DNA of 63,429 bases from an uncultured Fretibacterium sp. (GTDB lineage Bacteria > Synergistota > Synergistia > Synergistales > Aminobacteriaceae). A program made the translations under genes and the position numbers. The DNA is taken from the NCBI RefSeq assembly GCF_963548695.1, contig NZ_CAUUWA010000005.1:1-63429 (forward strand), in the 5' to 3' direction. Shown one piece after another: positions 49,828 through 58,967 of this stretch (its first letter is position 1; every line of letters starts with the position of its first letter). The notes under the pieces were generated by a model. The model worked only from the letters and a program-made list of their open reading frames with translations, had not been told where the DNA came from and did not search any database.

Positions 49828-51138
49828 ATGAGATACCTGTCCCACACCCCGGAAGATCTCCGGGCGATGCTGGATACGATCGGAGTTAAAAAGGTCGAGG
49901 ATCTCTTCACGACGATCCCGGCTGAGGTGCGTATGGACGGTCCTATCGACATCAAGCCCCGCACCGAGTGGGAGCTGACGGCCGAGCTCGGCGCCATGGC
50001 CGAGGCCAACTGCAACAGCGTGGCGTTCCTCGGCGCCGGGTGCTATCCCCACCACATCCCGGCCCACATCCCCTACCTCTCGAGCCGCTCCGAGTTCCTG
50101 ACCTCCTACACCCCCTATCAGCCGGAGGTCAGCCAGGGGACGCTTCAGGCCATCTTCGAGTTCCAGACGATGACGGCCAACCTGCTGGGCATGGAGGTCG
50201 CCAACGCCTCCATGTACGACGGCGCCAACGCCCTGGCGGAGGCCGCGATCATGGCCATCCACGTCAAGAAGAAGCCGAAGGTGGCCTACTCCCGCCTGAA
50301 CCACCCCCATTACATCCAGGCGATGAAGACCTACTTCCGGCCCGCGGGCTTCGAGGCCGTCGAGGTGCCCGTCCTTCCGGACGGCCGCACCGACTTCAGC
50401 AAGATCCCCGACGGCGTCTCGGCCCTGGTCGTGCAGTCCCCCAACTTCGCCGGCGTGATCGAGGACCTCGAGGCCGCGGCCAAGGCGGCTCACGACAAGG
50501 GAATCCTGCTGATCGCCTCCTTCTCCGAGGCTATGGCCTGGGGCCTGCTCAAGAACCCCGGCAGCTGCGGCGCCGACATCGTCTGCGGCGAGGGCAGCAG
50601 CTTCGGCATTCCCCTGAGCGCCGGCGGGCCCGGCGTGGGCATGCTGGCCTGCTCCATGAAGAACGTGCGTTCCGTCCCGGGACGCCTGGTGGGAGAGACC
50701 ACGGACAAGAACGGCAACCGCTGCTTCGTCCTGACCCTCGCGGCCCGCGAGCAGCACATCCGCCGCGAGAAGGCCACGTCGAACATCTGCACCAACTCCG
50801 GCCACAACGCTCTGACGGCGGCGATGTACATGGCCTCCGCCGGGAGCGAGGGGCTCCACGCCATCGCGAAGCTGAACCACGATAAGGCCGCCTACCTCAA
50901 GGCGGGGCTCGAGAAGGCGGGCTTCAAGCCGCTCTTCGACTCGCCGTTCTTCAACGAGTTCGCCATGAAGGCCCCGGCCGGCTTCGAGAAACGCTACGAC
51001 GAGCTGGCGAAGAAGGGCTTCGTCGCGGGGCTCGACTTGGGTAAGTACTATCCGGAGTACAAGGGGGCGTGGCTCTTCTGCGCGACGGAAGTCCACACCC
51101 GTGAGGAAATCGACGCATTCCTGAAGGAGGTGGCCTGA
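49828..51138 (+). CDS. gcvPA: Glycine dehydrogenase (decarboxylating) subunit 1
   Basis: 436-aa alpha subunit of the split PLP-dependent P-protein. Start MRYLSHTPEDLRAMLDTIG; blocks GAGCYPHHIPAHIPYLSSRS, YTPYQPEVSQGTLQAIFEFQ and SFGIPLSAGGPGVGMLA. It pairs with GcvPB to decarboxylate glycine and load the H protein. 2 bp before gcvPB. Confidence 0.96.
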   Translation: MRYLSHTPEDLRAMLDTIGVKKVEDLFTTIPAEVRMDGPIDIKPRTEWELTAELGAMAEANCNSVAFLGAGCYPHHIPAHIPYLSSRSEFLTSYTPYQPEVSQGTLQAIFEFQTMTANLLGMEVANASMYDGANALAEAAIMAIHVKKKPKVAYSRLNHPHYIQAMKTYFRPAGFEAVEVPVLPDGRTDFSKIPDGVSALVVQSPNFAGVIEDLEAAAKAAHDKGILLIASFSEAMAWGLLKNPGSCGADIVCGEGSSFGIPLSAGGPGVGMLACSMKNVRSVPGRLVGETTDKNGNRCFVLTLAAREQHIRREKATSNICTNSGHNALTAAMYMASAGSEGLHAIAKLNHDKAAYLKAGLEKAGFKPLFDSPFFNEFAMKAPAGFEKRYDELAKKGFVAGLDLGKYYPEYKGAWLFCATEVHTREEIDAFLKEVA

Positions 51139-51140
51139 TT

Positions 51141-52598
51141 ATGGGCGGCTATCCCGGCACCAAAGGCCTGGCCTTTAAAGAAGCGCTCCTGTGGGAGCGT
51201 GCGAGCAAGGGACGCGTGGGGATCAGCATTCCTACCCAGGACGTCCCGGAGAGCAAGCTGGACGCCTCTCTGACGGGACCGGCCCCGAAACTGCCGGAGC
51301 TGTCCGAGGTCGACGTCATCCGTCACTATACGCGCCTCTCCACGTGGAACTTCGGGGTCGACACGGGGATGTATCCGCTGGGCTCCTGCACCATGAAGTA
51401 CAATCCCAAGATCAACGAGCGCATGGCCTCTCTGCCCGGCTTCGCGAACGTTCATCCCCTCATGCCGGAGTCGTGCTTCCAGGGCGCCCTCAAGCTCATG
51501 TACGAGCTTGAGCAGGACCTGCTCAAGCTCACCGGAATGAAGGCCGCGTCGCTCCAGCCCTCGGCAGGCGCCCAGGGCGAGCTGACGGGGATGCTGATGA
51601 TCCACGCCTACCACGCGCATAAGGGCAAGCAGCGTAAAAAGGTGATCATGCCCAGCACGGCGCATGGCACGAACCCGGCGTCCGCGGCGATCTGTGGCTA
51701 CACGCCCGTCCCGGTCGAGCTGAACAAGGATGGGATCGTCACCCCCGAGTCCATCCGTGAGATCATGGACGAGGACACGGCCGGCATCATGCTGACCAAC
51801 CCCAACACCCTGGGTATCTTTGAGCGCCACGTGGCCGAGATCTCTAAGATCATCCACGAGAAGGGCGGGCTGGTCTACGGTGACGGCGCCAACATGAACG
51901 CCCTGATGGGCTACGTGAACGTCGCCAAGATGGGGGTCGACGTGATGCACTTCAACGTCCACAAGACCCTCTCCACGCCGCACGGCGGCGGCGGCCCCGG
52001 CGCGGGTCCCGTCGTGGTGGGCGAGGCTCTGGAGCCCTTCCTTCCCTCCCCTCGCGTCTGCAAGGAGGGGGACCGCTACACGCTCTGCTCCGACTCGCCG
52101 CTCTCCATCGGACGTCTTCAGGCGTTCTTCGGCAACTTCGCCGTCCTGGTGCGGGCGCTGGCCTACACGCGCACCATGGGGCACGAGCTCAAGGCTGCGA
52201 CCGAGGCGGCGGTCCTCAACGCCAACTACATCAAGGCGGGGCTGAAGGGGGTCTACAACCTGCCCTTCCCGCAGGACAGCCTGCACGAGGTCATCTTCAA
52301 CGACGCGATCCAGCAGAAGAACGGCGTGACGACGATGGACATCGCCAAGCGCCTGATCGACTGCGGTTATCATCCACCCACAACGTACTTCCCGCTGGTG
52401 GTTGACAGCGCCATCATGATCGAGCCGACGGACACCGAGTCCAAGGGCGACTTGGACGGGTTCATCGACGCGATGAAGGCTATTGCCGAGGAGGCGAAGT
52501 CGAACCCGGACGTGGTCAAGAACACGCCTCAGAACACGATGATTGCGCGCCCGGACGAGACCCTGGCAGCCAGAAACCTGACTTTGAAGGGCTATTAA
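51141..52598 (+). CDS. gcvPB: Glycine dehydrogenase (decarboxylating) subunit 2
   Basis: 485-aa beta subunit carrying the PLP Lys275 in MHFNVHKTLSTPHGGGGPGA. It has YPLGSCTMKYNPK, SLQPSAGAQGEL and MPSTAHGTNPASA, typical of GcvPB. The gcv operon ends with it; the L-protein (dihydrolipoyl dehydrogenase) is not in this window and must be encoded elsewhere. A hairpin with a T-run follows 18 bp later. Confidence 0.96.
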   Translation: MGGYPGTKGLAFKEALLWERASKGRVGISIPTQDVPESKLDASLTGPAPKLPELSEVDVIRHYTRLSTWNFGVDTGMYPLGSCTMKYNPKINERMASLPGFANVHPLMPESCFQGALKLMYELEQDLLKLTGMKAASLQPSAGAQGELTGMLMIHAYHAHKGKQRKKVIMPSTAHGTNPASAAICGYTPVPVELNKDGIVTPESIREIMDEDTAGIMLTNPNTLGIFERHVAEISKIIHEKGGLVYGDGANMNALMGYVNVAKMGVDVMHFNVHKTLSTPHGGGGPGAGPVVVGEALEPFLPSPRVCKEGDRYTLCSDSPLSIGRLQAFFGNFAVLVRALAYTRTMGHELKAATEAAVLNANYIKAGLKGVYNLPFPQDSLHEVIFNDAIQQKNGVTTMDIAKRLIDCGYHPPTTYFPLVVDSAIMIEPTDTESKGDLDGFIDAMKAIAEEAKSNPDVVKNTPQNTMIARPDETLAARNLTLKGY

Positions 52599-52615
52599 CC
52601 TACCTTTCGACGGAC

Positions 52616-52652
52616 GCAGCCGTGCCCTCAGCCGAGGGTACGGCTGCATTTT
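52616..52652 (+). terminator. Rho-independent terminator of the gcv operon
   Basis: A 14-bp stem (52616-52629 with 52634-52647, one G-T pair) and AGCC loop is followed by ATTTTGT. It starts 18 bp after the gcvPB stop. Confidence 0.75.
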
Positions 52653-52729
52653 GTATCGCGGCGGAGGAGACGGGAGAGACGTTCCTCCCCGCTCCGGCTT
52701 TGAGCTAGACTGAGTAAATATTGAGTAAC

Positions 52730-52770
52730 AACGATCAGAACCACCGGCTAAGCCGGTGGTTCTGATCGTT
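52730..52770. repeat. Perfect hairpin with ACCACCGGCT core (copy 2)
   Basis: 20-bp perfect arms (52730-52749 with 52751-52770) around one central base. It shares the core ACCACCGGCT/AGCCGGTGGT with the hairpin at 21086-21124 but has different flanks (AACGATCAGA versus ATTCAACG). It has no T-run, and the gcv operon already has a terminator, so a repeat or mobile-element end seems likelier than a terminator. Confidence 0.7.
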
Positions 52771-53016
52771 GGGGTACGTCGTCCTTTGGGCTTGGGGATC
52801 GTAGGATGTGGATCGCGGGGGGGGGGATGGATGCGTCCCCTGCGATCCTCGGGCTTTTTTGCAAAAAAATCGTCTTTTCACGGGGATTTTCTGACCTCGG
52901 GTTATGGTTCCTTTTGGAGGGGTGTCGTAGAATACCGAAAGGGTTATGATAAGGTTATGACGCTCCACCCCGAAGAGGGGCGGCGCGAGGAGGCGTTTTG
53001 CGAGGAGGTCTTTGGA

Positions 53017-53460
53017 GTGCGGCGATCGTTTATTCTTGTCGTTTTCGCGTTTTTGTTGGGGGTTTGGGCGGTTTGGGGGATGGCGGCGTCTGCTGCGGAG
53101 AGGCGTTTTCCCTCGATCCGCTGTATCGTTGACGTCCCGGAGGGCTGGGAGGTTGAGGAGGACGAGGAACGCTCTACCGTGAGCCTGACGGCCCCGGATG
53201 AGGATGCGGCTGTCATGTTGACGGGGATCGACAAGCCGGGGGTGTCCGTTTTGGAGTTTGCGGAACAGGTCGCCCGAGAGGTGGGGGCCGATAAGCCGGA
53301 GCCCTCGGGGGGCGGTTATCGATTTTCCTTCACGGATAAGGATGGATTCTCCTGCCGCGGGATCGTCATGGGCGACGAAAAGTTTGTCTCCATGATCACG
53401 CTTCTCGGTCAGCATCAGGCTTTTGAGTCCATCGTCCGTTCGATTCGAGGGCTGGATTGA
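53017..53460 (+). CDS. Secreted or membrane-anchored protein of unknown function
   Basis: 147-aa protein with an N-terminal hydrophobic signal/anchor (SFILVVFAFLLGVWAVWGMA, then ASAAE). The mature part has a pattern of acidic and beta-rich residues (CIVDVPEGWEVEEDEERSTV, FSFTDKDGFSCRGIVM) as in PsbP/DcrB-like extracellular domains, an inference from pattern only. The GTG at 53017 follows GAGGAGG by eight bases; the longer upstream frame is not protein-like. It is 64 bp before the clostripain-like gene on the same strand, so a partner role is possible. Confidence 0.7.
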   Translation: MRRSFILVVFAFLLGVWAVWGMAASAAERRFPSIRCIVDVPEGWEVEEDEERSTVSLTAPDEDAAVMLTGIDKPGVSVLEFAEQVAREVGADKPEPSGGGYRFSFTDKDGFSCRGIVMGDEKFVSMITLLGQHQAFESIVRSIRGLD

Positions 53461-53524
53461 CCTGCCGGGGTCGTTCGGGGAGGGGTTGGAGCCGGATGAG
53501 GGCTATCGCGATGAGGGATGAATC

Positions 53525-55624
53525 ATGAGGCGGGCTGCGGCACTTTTTTTTCTGTTCTGCGCGATGTTGGCGTCCTGGGGCTGTTCCGTTTCGCACGCCG
53601 CGCCGGCCGCAAAGGCAAAGGAGACCTGGGCGGTCTATTGGTATCTCTGCGGGTCCGACCTGGAGTCGGAAAACGGGTTTGCGACGGGCGACCTTGCGGA
53701 AACGCTGGAGGTTGTCCTGCCCGACAACGTGAAGGTGGTCGTGCAGGCCGGCGGCTCCAAAACGTGGGACAACGACCTTGTGGACGCCTCCGGTCTGTGC
53801 CGTCTGGAGCGTTCCGGAGATGAGATCGGCGTCGTCGGCAAGGCGGGGCGGGCAAGCATGGGGGACCCTGAGACCCTGAGGGATTTTCTGCGATTCTGCG
53901 AGAAGAACTATCCTGCCGACCACAAGGTGCTGATCCTGTGGGACCATGGCGGGGGAAGCAGCGGAGGGCTTTGTTACGACGAAACGCACGGCGGCGACGC
54001 CTTGTCCTTTGGGGAGCTGAGGGAGGCGCTGGAGGCGGTCTATGGCGACGAGCCGGATAAAAAGCCGTTCGAGCTGATTGGGATCGACGCCTGTTTGATG
54101 GCGACGCTGGAGATGGCCGGCGTCTGTGCGCCTTACGCGGGGTATCTTGTGGCCTCGGAGGAGACGGAGCCGGGCTGCGGGTGGAAATACGACGGCTGGC
54201 TGTCGGTTCTTTCCGCGAACACGGCAATGCGTGCCGAGGAGCTTGGGCGTGTCGTCTGTGACTCGTATTATGAAGGGTGCCGGGAGCATGGGCTGGAGAA
54301 AAACGTCACGCTGTCCGTGATCGATCTTCAGAAGGTGGACGACTTGAATCTGGCGGTGTCCTGTCTCGGGGCGATGGGGATGACCTCGGTCCTGGAGGAC
54401 CCCTCCGCGTTTTACGCCGCATTCTCTCGGGGTGCGAAGAGCGCTGAGAGCTACAGCGCCGGGATGGTGGATCTGGCGAGCCTGGCCTCCAAGAACGCGA
54501 ACCTCTTTCCGGAGGCTGCCAAGGCGGTGCTCGAGGCCGTCCGTGAGAGCGTGGTCTATCAGGTGAAGGGGGCCTACCGGAAGGGATCAAACGGAATTTC
54601 CGTCTTTATTCCCTCCGCTCCGGAGCCCGACGCCTACGACCGGTTTAAGGACTCCGCTTTGGCGTCGGGGATGCGAGGGCTCTATTACCTATACGAGCCC
54701 CTGCTGCGGGGGGACTTTTCGGACGAGGCGGTGCAGTTCGTTCAGGATGTCACCGATTTTTTGAACTCCCTTGACGCGGGATCGGAGGCGCCGGTGAGCG
54801 CGGATCGGCCGGGGCATTCGGCCTCGCCCTGGGACGCCTCCGCGTTGGCCCAGGGGCTCCATCTTCCCTCGCTGGGGCGTTGGGATGCCTCCGCGCTGGC
54901 CGCGGGCCTCAACTTCGCCGAAACCGCCGGCATGAATTTGGACGACCACCCGGTCGAGTACATCGAACGGGACGGCGAGACCTACGCGTGTCTCAACCTC
55001 GGGGCCGAGAAGGCGGCCCTGCTGAGTCGTGTCACCTTTATCCTCGCGCTATGCGGCGACGAGGGGACCCCGTCCGTGTTTCTGGGCGAGGATTCCGATC
55101 TTTCCGCGGATTGGGATGCGGGGCGTTTTATGGATAACTTTCGTGGCGTCTGGGGCAGTCTCGACGGGCATTTGGCCGCGATGTCCGTCCTCTCGGTGAC
55201 GGACGACTATGTCCTTTATGAGGTCCCCTTCCTGATGAAGGGCAAGCCTTACAACCTCACGGTGGCCTACGATTTCGGCACGGAGACGTACCGGATGCTC
55301 ACCGCCAGGCCAGATGAGGAGGGGGTCCCCCCGGGCAGGGGGGAGCGTCTGTTGGTCGAGGGCGACGAGATCACGCTGGTCCTGCATAAGCTGGACCTCG
55401 AAAAAGGCGAGCTGGTTGCGTTCGAGGGCGATACGCTCACGATCGGCAAGAGGTCCAAGTTCAAGGAGATGGTGCTTCCCGACGGGATTTATGCCTTTAT
55501 GTTCACCATGACCGACTACAGGCAGAACGTCTATTATTCGACGGCCTCGGGCGTGCAAATGGAGAACGGGGTCCCGACGGTTTTTTCTTTGGATGAGGAG
55601 AAGGAGAAAAAAAAGGGGGAGTAA
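53525..55624 (+). CDS. Clostripain-family (C11) cysteine peptidase, secreted
   Basis: 699-aa exported protease. It has a signal region (ALFFLFCAMLASWGC, possibly a lipobox Cys20), then the C11 catalytic dyad His141 in LILWDHGGGSSGG and Cys190 in IGIDACLMATLEMAGV, and the motif TWAVYWYLCGSDLESENG near the start of the domain. A two-copy repeat WDASALA(Q/A)GL at about residues 437-465 lies between the peptidase part and a large beta-rich C-terminal part of unknown function. C11 enzymes cleave after Arg or Lys. It would provide extracellular peptides for amino-acid fermentation. Ends in a Lys/Glu-rich tail. Confidence 0.87.
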   Translation: MRRAAALFFLFCAMLASWGCSVSHAAPAAKAKETWAVYWYLCGSDLESENGFATGDLAETLEVVLPDNVKVVVQAGGSKTWDNDLVDASGLCRLERSGDEIGVVGKAGRASMGDPETLRDFLRFCEKNYPADHKVLILWDHGGGSSGGLCYDETHGGDALSFGELREALEAVYGDEPDKKPFELIGIDACLMATLEMAGVCAPYAGYLVASEETEPGCGWKYDGWLSVLSANTAMRAEELGRVVCDSYYEGCREHGLEKNVTLSVIDLQKVDDLNLAVSCLGAMGMTSVLEDPSAFYAAFSRGAKSAESYSAGMVDLASLASKNANLFPEAAKAVLEAVRESVVYQVKGAYRKGSNGISVFIPSAPEPDAYDRFKDSALASGMRGLYYLYEPLLRGDFSDEAVQFVQDVTDFLNSLDAGSEAPVSADRPGHSASPWDASALAQGLHLPSLGRWDASALAAGLNFAETAGMNLDDHPVEYIERDGETYACLNLGAEKAALLSRVTFILALCGDEGTPSVFLGEDSDLSADWDAGRFMDNFRGVWGSLDGHLAAMSVLSVTDDYVLYEVPFLMKGKPYNLTVAYDFGTETYRMLTARPDEEGVPPGRGERLLVEGDEITLVLHKLDLEKGELVAFEGDTLTIGKRSKFKEMVLPDGIYAFMFTMTDYRQNVYYSTASGVQMENGVPTVFSLDEEKEKKKGE

Positions 55625-55826
55625 GGGGGAGAAGTGTCCCTGACGCCCTCCTTTCCCTAACGGCGTCTCATAACGCGATTGGGGTATTCTATTCAGCGCC
55701 GCCTCGCGCGGGCGATGGCCTCTGCGGCCCCGGAGACGCCCAGCGTGCGCAGGCAGCTTGTCGCTGGACTTTGAGACAACTAGACAACTTGATAGTCATG
55801 TTTCATAATTTCTCGGGAGGATCACC

Positions 55827-56810
55827 ATGTACGTCATCGAAAATCGCGATCACCGTCCGCAGCACAACCTGGCGCTGGAGGAGTACCTCTGCCGGATGGC
55901 CGCCCGGGATGGGTGCGAGTTCTTCATGCTGTGGCAGAACGAGCCGTCCATCATCGTGGGGCGCTTCCAGAACACGCTCGAGGAGATCAACGCCGACTTC
56001 GTCCGCGAGCGCGGCATCCACGTCGTGCGGCGCAACTCGGGCGGCGGGGCTGTCTATCACGACCTCGGCAACATCAACTACAGCTTCATCATGGCGGACC
56101 GCGAGGGGGAGTTCAACTTCGCCTTCTTCACGGAGCCGATTATCCGGGCGCTCCGTTCCCTCGGCGCGGACGCGGAGCTGTCGGGACGCAACGACATCGC
56201 CATCGGCGGCAAGAAGGTGTCGGGCGGCGCCCAGTACCGGCGCGGGGGCATCCTGCTCCACCACGGCACGCTGCTCTTCGACAGCGACCTGGACGTCCTG
56301 TCGCAGGCCCTGAAGGTCTCCCAGGAGAAGTTCCGGAGTAAGGGCGTCAAGTCCGTCCGCGCGCGGGTGGGCAACATCCGCGACTCCCTGCCCCAGGCCC
56401 AGACCGCCGCCGACTTCATCGCACTCCTGGAGGCGCGGATTGAGGGGCTGACCCCGCGCGGGCTGACGCCGGACGACCGCGCGGAGGTGGAGACGCTCAT
56501 GAGGGAGAAATATTCCACCTGGGACTGGAACTACGGCGAGTCGCCGGAGTTCACCGAGCGCAAGAGGGCGCGCTTTCCCTGGGGCGGCGTGGAGGCCTAC
56601 CTCAAAGTGGACAAGGGGATCATCACCGGCTGCGAGCTGCGCGGGGACTACTTCGGCAGCGGGGACTACGCCCCGCTGCTGGAGCGCGTCGTCGGCATCC
56701 CCTACACGCGCGCCGCCCTGGAGAAGGCCCTCGAGGGGCTCTCCACCCATGCGATGTTCGCAGGCTCGACGGCGGAGGACATCCTGACGCTCCTGACGCC
56801 GGGGGCGTAG
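55827..56810 (+). CDS. lplA: Lipoate-protein ligase A
   Basis: 327-aa enzyme that activates lipoate with ATP and attaches it to proteins such as GcvH. It has the start RPQHNLALEEYL, then NEPSIIVGRFQNTLEEIN, VVRRNSGGGAVYHDLGNINY and IGGKKVSGGAQYRRG with the catalytic Lys, all classic LplA. The C-terminal accessory domain is present. ATG after GGGAGG. It is separated from the gcv operon by the peptidase genes but probably serves GcvH. A strong terminator follows. Confidence 0.94.
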   Translation: MYVIENRDHRPQHNLALEEYLCRMAARDGCEFFMLWQNEPSIIVGRFQNTLEEINADFVRERGIHVVRRNSGGGAVYHDLGNINYSFIMADREGEFNFAFFTEPIIRALRSLGADAELSGRNDIAIGGKKVSGGAQYRRGGILLHHGTLLFDSDLDVLSQALKVSQEKFRSKGVKSVRARVGNIRDSLPQAQTAADFIALLEARIEGLTPRGLTPDDRAEVETLMREKYSTWDWNYGESPEFTERKRARFPWGGVEAYLKVDKGIITGCELRGDYFGSGDYAPLLERVVGIPYTRAALEKALEGLSTHAMFAGSTAEDILTLLTPGA

Positions 56811-56824
56811 ACCGACACCCCTTT

Positions 56825-56865
56825 GGGAGGAACGGGCCCGTCCCGCTCCTCCCTTTTTCTTTTCT
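56825..56865 (+). terminator. Rho-independent terminator after lplA
   Basis: A GC-rich stem (GGGAGGAACGGG at 56825-56836 pairing with CCCGCTCCTCCC at 56842-56853, one mismatch) is followed by a TTTTTCTTTT run. It starts 15 bp after the lplA stop. Confidence 0.85.
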
Positions 56866-57066
56866 CTCTCCTATCCCACACAGCCCAATCCCCGTAGATT
56901 CACCCAGTTCTCAAAGGGCCATTCGGCCCTTTCCAGCGGAGGCATTTTCCGTTGTACTATTGATGCGAGGTGTAGCTGTGTACCCGAGTCCGGGGTTGCA
57001 TGCCAACGGAAAGAAGACACGAAGAGGAGGCACAGAAAAGGGAAAAAGAAGAAAGGAGCCTGATAT

Positions 57067-58305
57067 ATGCTCGAGTTCAAAAACGTATCGAAGGTCTATC
57101 AGGGCAACAAGCCCGCCGTGGAGGGCGTGACCCTCACCTTCAACGAGGGGGAGTTCATCGTCTTCATCGGCACCAGCGGCAGCGGAAAGACCACCTGCAT
57201 GCGCATGATCAACCGCATGACGGAGCCGACGAGCGGAACGATCCTCCTGAACGGACGCGACATCGCAACCATGGACGCGGTGCGGCTGCGCCGCCGGGTC
57301 GGCTACGTGATCCAGCAGATCGGCCTGATGCCCCACATGACGATCTACGAGAACGTCACGCTGGTCCCCAGCCTTTTGAAGTGGGACGAGGAGCGCCGGC
57401 GCGCTGCGGCGAAGAGGCTCATGAAGCGCGTGGGGCTGGACGAGAGCTTTCTGGAGCGCTACCCCGCGGAGCTCTCCGGCGGGCAGCAGCAGCGCGTGGG
57501 CGTCATTCGGGCGCTGGCTGCGAACCCCGAGATCATCCTGATGGACGAGCCCTTCGGCGCGCTCGACCCCATCACGCGCGACTCCCTCCAACAGCTGATC
57601 AAGAGGCTCCAGAAGGAACTGGGGAAGACCGTCGTCTTCGTCACCCACGACATGGATGAGGCCCTGGCCCTGGCCGACCGCATCGTCATCATGGACAAGG
57701 GGCGCGTGGTGCAGTTCGACGCGCCGGAGAACATCCTTCAGAACCCCGCCAACGCCTTCGTGGAGAGCCTTCTGGGCGAGGACCGCCTCAACGAGGCCCG
57801 CCTGGCGCTGCGCACGGTCGACGAGATCATGGTGAGGGATCCGGCCCTGGTCACGAGCGGCAAGAGCATCCGCGACGCCCTGAGGCTCATGCGCCGGCGC
57901 CGGGCGGAGACGCTCTTCGTGACCGACCCGGACGGGGTGATCCAGGGCGTGGTCGACATCTTCGACATCGAGAAGGTCAGCGTCAAGCAGGCCCGACAAT
58001 TCGGCCGCTCCGGCGGAGAGGGCGAACGAACCGACCTGATGCAGGACCGGATCGAGACGATCATGAAGCCGGCCTCCTTCATTGCCCGCGACACCCTGAT
58101 CCGCGACGCTCTCCACTGGATCGTCCATCTGAACTATCGCTATCTGCCGGTCGTCGACGGCGAGAACCGGCTGGTCGGGGTCGTGACGCGCGCCTCGCTG
58201 GTCGAGGACATCTACGCCAACGTATGGGGCGCGGACGAGGACGCGATTCGGGAGGACATAGTCCAGACGACGGACGAGCTCCGGGAGGGAACGGCCGATG
58301 CTTGA
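57067..58305 (+). CDS. opuCA: Osmoprotectant/glycine-betaine ABC transporter ATP-binding protein with CBS domains
   Basis: 412-aa ATPase. Walker A GTSGSGKTTC, signature ELSGGQQQRVGV, Walker B IILMDEPFGALD and the switch His in FVTHD are followed by two C-terminal CBS domains (DALRLMRRRRAETLFVTDPD, VVDIFDIEKV), which sense ionic strength in OpuC systems. It overlaps the first permease by 8 bp. Uptake of betaine or a related compatible solute is the expected role; it may also bring in a methylated amine used as a nutrient. Confidence 0.93.
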   Translation: MLEFKNVSKVYQGNKPAVEGVTLTFNEGEFIVFIGTSGSGKTTCMRMINRMTEPTSGTILLNGRDIATMDAVRLRRRVGYVIQQIGLMPHMTIYENVTLVPSLLKWDEERRRAAAKRLMKRVGLDESFLERYPAELSGGQQQRVGVIRALAANPEIILMDEPFGALDPITRDSLQQLIKRLQKELGKTVVFVTHDMDEALALADRIVIMDKGRVVQFDAPENILQNPANAFVESLLGEDRLNEARLALRTVDEIMVRDPALVTSGKSIRDALRLMRRRRAETLFVTDPDGVIQGVVDIFDIEKVSVKQARQFGRSGGEGERTDLMQDRIETIMKPASFIARDTLIRDALHWIVHLNYRYLPVVDGENRLVGVVTRASLVEDIYANVWGADEDAIREDIVQTTDELREGTADA

Positions 58306-58930
58306 CTTCATCCTGAGGAACCATACGACCCTGCTGCTGAAGACCTGGGAGCACCTCTGCATCTCGGCCGCGGCCCTGGCCGCCGGCGCCGCAGCCGCGG
58401 TCCCCCTGGGGATGCTGCTCACGCGCTTCAGGCGCGCCTCGGGGGCCGTCATCGGGCTGGTCTCGATCCTCCAGACGATCCCCTCCCTAGCCCTGCTGGC
58501 CGTCATGATCCCGCTCCTGGGCGTCGGCAGGCCGCCCGCCGTCGCGGCGCTGTTCGTCTACTCGCTGCTGCCGATCGTCCGCAACACCTGTCTGGGGCTC
58601 GAGGGCGTGGATCGGAACGTCGTGGACGCGGCCAAGGGCATGGGCATGACCTCCCTGCAGAGGCTCTTCCGGGTCCGGCTTCCGCTGGCGGCGCCCGTGA
58701 TCATGGCGGGGGTACGGACCTCCGGCGTGTACGTCGTCTCCTGGGCTACCCTCGCATCCTACATCGGGGCCGGCGGCCTGGGCGACTTCATCTTCACGGG
58801 GCTGAACAACTACATCCCTCCCATGATCGTCTGGGGGACCCTGCCCGTCACCCTCCTGGCGATCCTGACGGACTCCCTGCTGGGGCGGGTCGAGGCCGCC
58901 CTGTCCCCCAAGCTCCGGTCCCGGCCCTGA
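58298..58930 (+). CDS. opuCB: Osmoprotectant ABC transporter permease 1
   Basis: 210-aa permease with five or six helices and the BPD_transp motif VDAAKGMGMTSLQRLFRVRL (EAA-like loop), as in OpuCB/ProW. Overlaps opuCA by 8 bp, so translation is coupled. Confidence 0.92.
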   Translation: MLDFILRNHTTLLLKTWEHLCISAAALAAGAAAAVPLGMLLTRFRRASGAVIGLVSILQTIPSLALLAVMIPLLGVGRPPAVAALFVYSLLPIVRNTCLGLEGVDRNVVDAAKGMGMTSLQRLFRVRLPLAAPVIMAGVRTSGVYVVSWATLASYIGAGGLGDFIFTGLNNYIPPMIVWGTLPVTLLAILTDSLLGRVEAALSPKLRSRP

Positions 58931-58967
58931 TACGCTCCCGACTTGGATTTCGGAAAGGAGGCCGAAC

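Noticed and set aside
55690..55780. Possible minus-strand gene end (LRTLGVSGAAEAIARARRR)
   Set aside because: Protein-like by codon use but under 30 residues, with no start and no family recognised. Too little to call.
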